Positions 53,086 to 61,100 of a stretch of 64,000 nucleotides of DNA are shown here, one piece after another. The DNA is from an uncultured Saprospiraceae bacterium (GTDB lineage Bacteria > Bacteroidota > Bacteroidia > Chitinophagales > Saprospiraceae). The position numbers and the translations under genes were made by a program. Below the pieces are notes generated by a model. That model saw only the letters and a list, made by a program, of their open reading frames with translations, ran no database searches and had not been told where the DNA came from. The stretch spans positions 1 to 64,000 of the forward strand of contig CALEYL010000018.1 in assembly GCA_937926205.1 (NCBI GenBank), in the 5' to 3' direction. Position 1 is the first letter of the stretch; each line of letters opens with the position of its first letter.

Positions 53086-53281
53086 TAAAAAAGAGAAGGG
53101 GCTTTCACACGTGGTGTGAAAGCCCCTGAATTTCTTCGCTACGGAATCTATTAACGCGTGTAAACTTCCTTCATGTAGCGTCTTCGTTAATTTCCCTGGC
53201 TTAGTAGTGTAGGCGTGGTCGTACAGTAGTGATTCTTACTTGTCTGACTATCGCGTACCGTTAGGTTTTAACGATGTCGAA
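53086..53281 (-). ncRNA. Candidate structured small RNA, about 195 nt
   Basis: A strong promoter and a strong terminator on the minus strand enclose about 195 bp without a credible ORF. The transcript would begin near 53281 and end in the T-run at about 53086. It can form CGUUA-AAACC-UAACG, a CGCUAC/GUAGCG stem with an inner GGAA/UUCC pairing, and a possible closing CUUCG/CGAAG stem. Size is near that of 6S RNA, but I see no diagnostic 6S, tmRNA (no T-arm/CCA end) or SRP (no GGAA loop motif) feature. Identity unknown. Confidence 0.62.
53098..53126 (-). terminator. Rho-independent terminator of the small RNA
   Basis: A perfect 13-bp stem GGGGCTTTCACAC (53098-53110) and GTGTGAAAGCCCC (53114-53126) with a 3-nt loop. 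On the minus strand it is followed by TTCTCTTTTTT. Confidence 0.9.
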
Positions 53282-53287
53282 GTTAAA

Positions 53288-53319
53288 CAAAAGTAAAATC
53301 AGCAGCAAAACGCACAAAA
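53288..53319 (-). promoter_or_regulatory. Bacteroidota-type promoter of the small RNA
   Basis: On the minus strand TTTTG (53319-53315), exactly 19 bp, then TACTTTTG (53295-53288). This is an essentially perfect match to TTTG-N19-TAnnTTTG and the best promoter in the window. Confidence 0.82.
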
Positions 53320-53678
53320 TGATCATGGGAGATGTATTTAAATTAAAAAATGGGTCTGTTTAGCCTCTGTACCTGACCGGATCAGATACATGAATTCGTG
53401 TAGTTTTTAGTGCATGCTGCCACCACAATATTAGATGTCTGAATGGATAAATGCAGTGGCTTGTAAACCGGCTGTTTTGCTGAATCGCCTTGTCAATGAA
53501 TTATAAACGTTTCAAAAATACGAAATAACATGCGTACTATCAAGTTTTTTTAAGCGGGCTTTTTATCATATCCGAAATTTTTCCGGATGCTTTTGGACGC
53601 ATTTTGAGGGTAAGAGGCAGAAATCCAATCTTATGCGGGAAGTTTTGACGAAGGGGCGGGCATAGAAAAAAAACAGCA
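53320..53678. other. Intergenic stretch without recognised features
   Basis: About 360 bp between the small RNA promoter and the superoxide dismutase terminator. I see no gene, repeat or hairpin of note. A short ccgaaatttttccgg palindrome lies near 53573. Confidence 0.5.
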
Positions 53679-53706
53679 TGGGGTAAGCATTTTTTTGCTT
53701 ACCCCA
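53679..53706 (-). terminator. Terminator of the superoxide dismutase gene
   Basis: TGGGGTAAGCA (53679-53689) and TGCTTACCCCA (53696-53706) form an 11-bp stem. On the minus strand a TGTTTTTTTTC run follows (53664-53675). Confidence 0.9.
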
Positions 53707-53729
53707 CGTTATTTTGGCGTCAGACAAAC

Positions 53730-54362
53730 TTAAAACTTGGATGCGCCGGGGTTGGCGTTGTTGTAGCGCTCCGTTACAGCGTGCCAGTCTACAACACTAA
53801 AGAAAGCCGAAACATAATCTGCACGGCGATTTTGATAATTCAGATAGTAGGCGTGTTCCCAGACATCCAGTCCAAGAATGGGCGTACCCTTTGCATCGAC
53901 AACATCCATGAGTGGATTATCCTGATTGGCGGTAGAGCAAATGAAGAGTTTATCGTTGCTATCTACGCACAACCATGCCCAACCTGAGCCAAAGCGCGTC
54001 ATGGCAGCTGCAGAAAACTCCTTTTTGAAATTTTCGAAAGAGCCGAAATCGCGGGTTATGGCTTTGTGGATATTCATCCGTTCCGAAGGTTCACCTTCGC
54101 TGTCGGGTGACATGATTTCCCAAAAGAGGTTGTGGTTGTAATAACCGCCGCCATTGTTGCGAACTGCGGCCGGGTATTTGGAAATATTGGCCAGGATGTC
54201 TTCGATGGACATTTTTTCCATTTCAGTTCCTTCAATGGCTGCATTGAGGTTCGCTGTATAGGCCGCATGATGTTTGGTGTGGTGTATTTCCATCGTCCGC
54301 GCATCGATGTGGGGTTCGAGTGCGGCGTATGCATAAGAAAGATCGGGAAGTGAGAAAGCCAT
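53730..54362 (-). CDS. sodA: Superoxide dismutase, Fe/Mn family
   Basis: This 210-residue cytoplasmic enzyme dismutates superoxide. The four metal ligands are visible in EIHHTKHHAAY (first His), GGGYYNHNLFW, and DVWEHAYYLNY (Asp and His). The GSGWAWL and TANQDNPLM segments are more typical of the Mn or cambialistic type, but metal choice cannot be settled from sequence. There is no signal peptide. It is monocistronic with its own terminator and divergent from fumC. The symbol sodA is provisional (sodB is the alternative). Confidence 0.95.
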   Translation of the reverse strand: MAFSLPDLSYAYAALEPHIDARTMEIHHTKHHAAYTANLNAAIEGTEMEKMSIEDILANISKYPAAVRNNGGGYYNHNLFWEIMSPDSEGEPSERMNIHKAITRDFGSFENFKKEFSAAAMTRFGSGWAWLCVDSNDKLFICSTANQDNPLMDVVDAKGTPILGLDVWEHAYYLNYQNRRADYVSAFFSVVDWHAVTERYNNANPGASKF

Positions 54363-54663
54363 AATGGTATTGCTTTTGGTTATTAAATGGATGTGCTTTT
54401 GTCAACAGCCGGAATAAAGTTTAGCCGCCAAGAAGCACCAAAGATTAAACGCCCCCAAATATAATTGGTTTACCGGGGCTCAGGAAGAATGCAAGGGTAT
54501 TGATTTATTAATTTTTCGTTTTTATTGCCCCATCGAAAAAATCCTCACACCGAAAACATGAACTTATTAAGTTGATGTTCCTTACTTTTGGCGTTGAAAC
54601 GCGAGGTGTTACACTTTGGGCTTTTGGAGCTCTGCCGCAACCTCTGAAAAAAAATGACATAAA
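54363..54663. other. Divergent intergenic region, sod and fumC
   Basis: About 300 bp without a gene. On the plus strand TACTTTTG (54583-54590) matches the TAnnTTTG box for fumC, 74 bp before its ATG; no matching -33 TTTG at the right distance. No clear box for the dismutase gene was seen. Confidence 0.5.
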
Positions 54664-56064
54664 ATGACTTACAGACAAGAACGGGATAGCATGGGCCTGG
54701 TAGAGGTGCCGGCTGACAAGTATTGGGGCGCACAAACAGAGCGTTCTCGTAATAATTTTAAGATTGGCCCAGAAGGGAGCATGCCCAGGGAAATCATTTA
54801 TGCTTTTGCCTATCTGAAGAAAGCAGCGGCATATGCCAACCACGAACTTGGCGTTTTGTCTATCGAAAAACGAGACCTCATCGCTCGCGTTTGTGATGAA
54901 ATGCTGGATGGCAAGCTCGACGATCAGTTTCCGCTGGTGATCTGGCAAACGGGATCCGGTACCCAGAGCAATATGAATGTCAACGAAGTCATTGCTTACC
55001 GGGCGCATGTTTTGTCGGGAGGCGCGCTTACCGATGAGAAAAAAGTGTTGCACCCGAATGACGATGTGAATAAATCTCAGTCTTCCAACGATACTTTCCC
55101 AACGGCCATGCACATTGCTGCATACAAACAAACGGTAGAAATTACCCTGGCCGGTATGAAAAAACTGCGCGATACGCTTGCTCAGAAATCGGAAGCTTTC
55201 ATGCGCATCGTAAAAACAGGGCGCACCCACTTTATGGATGCAACGCCGCTTACCCTGGGGCAGGAGTTCTCCGGTTACGTTCAGCAGATCGACAACAGCA
55301 TGAAAGCGGTTCGGAATGCGCTTGAAGCCGTTAGTGAACTGGCATTGGGCGGTACGGCAGTCGGCACCGGGTTGAATACTCCGGCAGGTTACGATGTACT
55401 GGTGGCGGCAAAAATTGCCGAATTCTCAGGATACCCTTTTGTTACGGCCCCCAATAAGTTTGAAGCCCTGGCCGCTCACGATGCCATGGTGGAATTGTCA
55501 GGCGCATTCAAGCGCTCGGCAGTATCGTTGATGAAAATAGCCAACGATGTGAGAATGCTGAGTTCAGGGCCCCGTTGCGGGATAGGGGAAATCATCATTC
55601 CGGACAACGAGCCCGGGTCTTCGATTATGCCTGGAAAAGTAAATCCTACACAACCGGAGGCTCTGACCATGGTTTGTGCTCAGGTAATCGGCAATGATGT
55701 TGCGGTTTCGGTTGGGGGAGCTACAGGGCACTTCGAATTAAACGTCTTTAAGCCGCTGATTGCAGCCAATGTTTTGCAATCTGCCCGTCTTCTGGGCGAT
55801 GCCTGCGTATCCTTTAATGATCGCTGTGCAATCGGCATTGAACCCAATCTGCCGATCATTCAGCGTCACCTTGAAAACTCGCTGATGCTGGTGACGGCAC
55901 TCAATACGAAAATCGGTTACGACAACGCCGCTAAAATTGCAAAAACAGCGCACCACGAAAACACAACCCTGAAAGAAGCCGGTATCAAACTGGGCTTACT
56001 CACCGCAGCGCAATTCGACGAATGGGTGCGGCCGGAAGACATGATCGGGAGTTTGAAAGAATAA
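54664..56064 (+). CDS. fumC: Fumarate hydratase class II
   Basis: This 466-residue TCA-cycle enzyme hydrates fumarate to malate. Family signatures are RQERDSMGLVEVPADKYWG, VIWQTGSGTQSNMNVNEV, the HPNDDVNKSQSSND segment, TGRTHFMDATPLTLGQE and GSSIMPGKVNPTQPEA (catalytic serine loop). Length is as expected. It converges with sppA, with only 4 bp between the stops. Confidence 0.97.
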   Translation: MTYRQERDSMGLVEVPADKYWGAQTERSRNNFKIGPEGSMPREIIYAFAYLKKAAAYANHELGVLSIEKRDLIARVCDEMLDGKLDDQFPLVIWQTGSGTQSNMNVNEVIAYRAHVLSGGALTDEKKVLHPNDDVNKSQSSNDTFPTAMHIAAYKQTVEITLAGMKKLRDTLAQKSEAFMRIVKTGRTHFMDATPLTLGQEFSGYVQQIDNSMKAVRNALEAVSELALGGTAVGTGLNTPAGYDVLVAAKIAEFSGYPFVTAPNKFEALAAHDAMVELSGAFKRSAVSLMKIANDVRMLSSGPRCGIGEIIIPDNEPGSSIMPGKVNPTQPEALTMVCAQVIGNDVAVSVGGATGHFELNVFKPLIAANVLQSARLLGDACVSFNDRCAIGIEPNLPIIQRHLENSLMLVTALNTKIGYDNAAKIAKTAHHENTTLKEAGIKLGLLTAAQFDEWVRPEDMIGSLKE

Positions 56065-56068
56065 TGGT

Positions 56069-57832
56069 TTATTGAAACGGCACCACAAAAGGCAATCGCG
56101 CCTGCAGGCCATGTGAACTCTGAATGTCCTCAAAATAGCGATAATAGGGATACCATGCGCCAAGCTGTTTGCGCATCAATACCTTTGAATAGGGCTCTTC
56201 GTCACCGACAAAGCGCTCGAAGAATTGCTCTAAAGGCTCTTTGGTTTGTGGATATTCAGCAATGCGATATTGTTCTATTCCGGCCATGCGCGCAGCAGTT
56301 TTGATGGCGTCGTTTAATCCGCCAATCTCGTCTACCAGTCCCAGTTTGTCGGCCGTGATGCCGGTCCAAACCCGGCCCTGTGCGATTTCATGGACTTTTT
56401 CTTTTGGCATTTTTCGCCCATCAGACACGCGCTTCAGGAAAATATCGTAAGTCTGGTCAGTACGCCGTTGAATGATGCGTTTTTCGTCTTCCGACAGGTC
56501 AAAGAAAGGGGATATACCCGTTGCATAAGTACCCGTTTTTACCGTATCAAAACGGATGCCGGCTTTGTCCGCCAACATCTTTTGGGCACTGGGGATGATG
56601 TTGAAAACGCCAATGGAGCCGGTGAGCGTGGTTGGTTCTGCAAAAATAGAATCGGCGATACAGGCAATGTAATACCCACCTGATGCGGCGTAGTCACCCA
56701 TTGAAGCGATGACTGGTTTGTTTGCTTCCCGCAACAAACTGAGCTCCCGCCAGATGTTTTCTGAGGCAATGGCGCTCCCGCCCGGAGAGTTGATGCGAAG
56801 CACTACTGCCTTTATTTTATCGTCTTTGCGGATTTTGTTGATGATTTTGGTATAGCGATCGCTCCCTACCGAACCCAGTTCCCCTTTCCCATCCAAAATG
56901 TTGCCTTCTGCAAAAATAACCGCGATTTTATCACTTCCACTATTTTTACCAGGCACGCTGAGGGAGTAATCTTCCAAAGAAATCATATTGATGGCTTTTT
57001 CACTTTCCAGCCCCATTCGCTCGCGAATGTCCTGAAGGGCATCGTCACGATATCCTACTGCATCAATAAGGTCTAATTTTACAGCGGCTTCCGGGTCGTT
57101 GGCGGCGTAGCTGTCTGCCGCTTTTCTCAAATCGGCAACACTAACTCCCCGTGATTGACTGATGTCGTTCAGCATAACCGCGTACAATTCATTAAGGTAT
57201 TCCCTTAGTTGCAGTTTGCTTTCATCCGACATGTTGTTTCTGCGATAGGGCTCAGTAGCGCTTTTGAACTTACCGGCATAAAAAATCTGCATGCTGACGC
57301 CAAGGCGATCCAGCATGTCTTTAAAGAATGGGATTTGTGCGGCAAAACCCCGGAAATCAACCATGCCCAGCGGGTTGACATAGATCTGATCGGCAACCGA
57401 TACCATGTAATAAGCACCCTGCGTATAGTAATCGGAATAGGCGACGATAAATTTTCCGCTGCTTTTGAAATCGACCAGAGCCTGGCGGATATCCGTTGCT
57501 GTCGTAAAACCAGCCGATATGCCATCTGCTTCAATCAGGATTCCCTTGATGCGATCGTCGGTTTTGGCATGCTCAATAGCCCGCACCATATCCCGAATTC
57601 CAAGAACCCTGTCATTGGCAAAGTCAAAAGGATCCATTTCCAGGTTATTGGTTTTTTCCGGTATGGCATTATCGAAGGTAAGGCGGAGTATGGTTTTGTC
57701 TGAAATTGCTTTTGGGACATCACCCTGACTGGCCAAAGCGCCGAAAAAAGCAATGGCGCCAAAAAAAATGAAAGCCGAAGCGATGATAACGCCGAGGCAG
57801 GATGCCAGTAAAAATTTGAAGAACTGAGCCAT
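56069..57832 (-). CDS. sppA: Signal peptide peptidase SppA, long type
   Basis: This 587-residue membrane-bound S49 protease degrades cleaved signal peptides. One N-terminal membrane helix (residues 5-35) precedes two S49 domains. The N-terminal domain carries the general-base Lys in GKFKSATEPYRR and the C-terminal domain the nucleophile Ser in GDYAASGGYYIACIAD. This matches the 67-kDa E. coli type. The 280-bp region upstream holds no gene. Confidence 0.95.
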   Translation of the reverse strand: MAQFFKFLLASCLGVIIASAFIFFGAIAFFGALASQGDVPKAISDKTILRLTFDNAIPEKTNNLEMDPFDFANDRVLGIRDMVRAIEHAKTDDRIKGILIEADGISAGFTTATDIRQALVDFKSSGKFIVAYSDYYTQGAYYMVSVADQIYVNPLGMVDFRGFAAQIPFFKDMLDRLGVSMQIFYAGKFKSATEPYRRNNMSDESKLQLREYLNELYAVMLNDISQSRGVSVADLRKAADSYAANDPEAAVKLDLIDAVGYRDDALQDIRERMGLESEKAINMISLEDYSLSVPGKNSGSDKIAVIFAEGNILDGKGELGSVGSDRYTKIINKIRKDDKIKAVVLRINSPGGSAIASENIWRELSLLREANKPVIASMGDYAASGGYYIACIADSIFAEPTTLTGSIGVFNIIPSAQKMLADKAGIRFDTVKTGTYATGISPFFDLSEDEKRIIQRRTDQTYDIFLKRVSDGRKMPKEKVHEIAQGRVWTGITADKLGLVDEIGGLNDAIKTAARMAGIEQYRIAEYPQTKEPLEQFFERFVGDEEPYSKVLMRKQLGAWYPYYRYFEDIQSSHGLQARLPFVVPFQ

Positions 57833-58111
57833 AAAGTTGTGGTTTTCTAAGAATGCGAAAGATATTCATTCCTGTACTACCGTAGGATTTATTTAGATAA
57901 ATGGCAGCATTAGACGGATCATAGGCAGAAAATAGCCGGAAACAGGCAGATGAACGCAGGCCGCAATTCTTATTGTTGCAGCCTCTTTTTGTACGGTGCC
58001 GGCCATTTTTTGAAATAAGCCACGTGCATTACCAGATATATCAGGCAGAGACTTTATTTTTAGCGGACTTATCCGGAAACCATTTTACCCGGCATGAAAT
58101 AATTCGAATAC

Positions 58112-61100
58112 ATGATGACGAACAACTACAAACACCTGCTCTTTGCTTTACTGACTTGTATCTCCTGGAGCGTTGCGATGGCGCAACCTCTGGAGGTGAC
58201 AAACAGTGCGCCATTTACCCCGGAGAACCTGATTACCAATGTTTTTTTAGGAGAAGGGGTCCAGGTACTCAGTGTAACCTATGAAGGCGCCAACAAAGCG
58301 GTCGGTTTTTTTAAAAACGGGCAATCGCATATTGGGATTGATCGGGGCCTTGTGATGACCACGGGGGCAGCTGTAACCCAGGCAGGAGATGTTGGCGTGG
58401 AATCAAATGGCGGCACTCAGGCTGCAGTCGATAACCCGGATAACGTAACTGATCCTGATTTGGCGTCTATTGCCGGCGGTAATTCAACCAACGACATTTC
58501 GAAATACACCATTACATTTATTCCCATTTCAGATACGCTGCGATTCCGATACGCATTCGGGTCGGAAGAATACCCGGAATATGCCTGTAGTTCATTCAAC
58601 GATATTTTTGGTTTTTTCATCAGCGGCCCCGGAATCAACGGGCCTTATGAAAACAATGGCGTCAATATTGCTTTGATACCGGGTACCAATTTGCCCGTGC
58701 GGATCAACAATGTTAATTCAGGCATGGTCGGGACTGCCGGTAGCCTGAATAATTGCACGCCACCGGCCGGCAGCCTGGCATTTGCCGGCTTTTACAACGG
58801 CAACGAAGGCAGCAGCATGCAGCCTGTGTACGATGGGTTTACCGATGTTTTTACGGCCGAAGCCATTGTTGTACCCTGTAGTACCTATACCATCAAGCTG
58901 GTCATTTGCGACGTTTCTGACGGCAGCCACGATTCCGGTGTTTTTCTGGAAGCAAAAAGTTTTGGCACCGGCTCTCTTGATGTAAAAGCGACCACAGTCA
59001 GCCTGGATGGTTCAGTCGCAGAGGGTTGTACAGAAGGCTTGCTGACTTTTTCTCTGCCAACAGAAGTGGAGTCTGATTTTCCCATCGATTTTAATATCCT
59101 CGGTACTGCCATCAATGGCGTAGATTACGAACTTATTCCCACTGACCTGTTTATCCCGGCTGGCAGCAGTTCTGTTTCTGTTCCCATTATTGCTATTGAA
59201 GACGGCTTATTGGAAGGCACGGAAACCATTGTACTCGACATTAGAAAAGATGTTTGTACACGCGACACGATCATCATTCCGTTGCGGGACAACCCCCTGG
59301 TTCCGGCTGATTTGGGCCTCGACCAGCAGATTTGTGCCGACAACTCGATTCAGTTAGACGGAACTTTGCCTGTACCGCTGCCTGAGCCGCCAACTTTTAC
59401 CAACAACAACAACCTTCCGATTAGCCAGACCAACGTTTCTTATTTTTCTGATATTCAGGTGTTTGGTGTTATTCCTCCTGTATTGGGGCCAGGCGTCATT
59501 CAATCCATTTGTATCGACAGCCTCTCTCACCGCTGGATTGATGACATGGATATCTTTTTGATAGGCCCTAATGGACAGTTTATCGAATTGACGACAGATA
59601 ATGGTGGTAACGGCGGCAATGGTGGTGGAATTGACTATTACATCAACACTTGTTTTACCGAAGCTGCCGGCACGCTCATCAGTGCGCCGGGGCCTTTTGC
59701 GCCGCCAACTGCCGTGCCGTTTACCGGCGACTGGCTGCCGGAAGGGGTCTGGTCGGATTTGTGGAGTGGCGGCGATAAAAGTACGAACGGCACCTGGCGT
59801 CTGCAAATCATTGACGATGCTATGGGATTCAATGGAACGCTTCACAGTTGGTCCATCACCTTCAATCCTGCTTATGAAATTAATTACAACTGGACGCCCC
59901 AGTTGGGCCTGAGTTGTGCTGATTGCCCCGATCCTGTTGCAATGCCGACTCAGAATACGCTCTATTTTATGACGGCAACCGATTCTTATGGTTGTACGGT
60001 TTCAGATTCCATTCAACTGGATGTCATTCCTGTTCTGGATGCTCCGGCGGCGACCTGCGGCACCATCACAGACAGCAGTGTTTCCGCTTTCTGGCCTGAC
60101 GTCGTTGGCGCTACCGGCTATGAAGTCAGCATCAATGGAGGTCCGTGGATGCCTTCGAGCGGCCCGCTTTCACACGAAATTACGGGTCTTACCCTTTCTC
60201 AAACGGTAAATATTTCCGTTCGGGCTATCGGCGATTGCCCCGGCACAGAGACTACGTTGACTTGCTCCACACCGGATTGCATGGCGCCGGCGGTGACCAT
60301 TAATCAAATCACGGATGCTACCTGCAACGGCGATTCTGATGGATCTGCTGCATTTGCTGCGTCTGGCGGCGGCGGTGCGCCCTTTACCTTTGAACTCGAC
60401 GGCGCAACCAACTCAACTGGCGCCTTCTCAGGATTGGCAGCCGGTAATTATGTTGCCTATGCAACAGATGCCTTCGGCTGTACCGGTTCCATACAACTCG
60501 TTGTCGGAGAACCGGAAGCGTTGGATGTGCAAATGACCCAAACCAATCCGATATCCTGTAATGGCTTAAGCGACGGTGTGGCGGAAGCTGTGGTTAACGG
60601 CGGCACAACGCCTTTTGCGTTTGTCTGGGATAACGGAGATGCTGATGCCATTGGAGATGGTCTTAATGCAGGCGACCATACGGTAACCATTACGGATGGC
60701 AACGGCTGCGTAACTTCCCGCTCGATTGCGTTCACGGAACCTGAAGTTTTAGGCGTTCAGACTGTAACAGAACTGGTCAGTTGTTTCGGTGGCATGAACG
60801 GATTAGCCATCGCGAGTCCGAGTGGCGGAACCTTACCTTATGAATATTTCTGGGATGCGCTTGCTGCCAACCAGCGAACAGATACGGCATTTCAGTTGAT
60901 TGCCGGAACATACGATGTTACGGTTACGGACCTCAACGGCTGTTCAGCGACGGCGACGGCCATTGTCACCCAAAACCCTGAAATCATGCTGGCAACACAG
61001 GTTCAGGACGCGACGTGTGACAATCTGCCGAACGGTACTGCCACAGTAGCGGCTACCGGAGGGTCGGGCAATTATACCTATGCCTGGGTCGACCTGCCAA

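Noticed and set aside
53086..53281. tmRNA, SRP RNA or 6S RNA as firm identity of the small RNA
   Set aside because: No tRNA-like end or tag frame, no SRP GGAA domain, and 6S consensus cannot be judged by eye; left unnamed.
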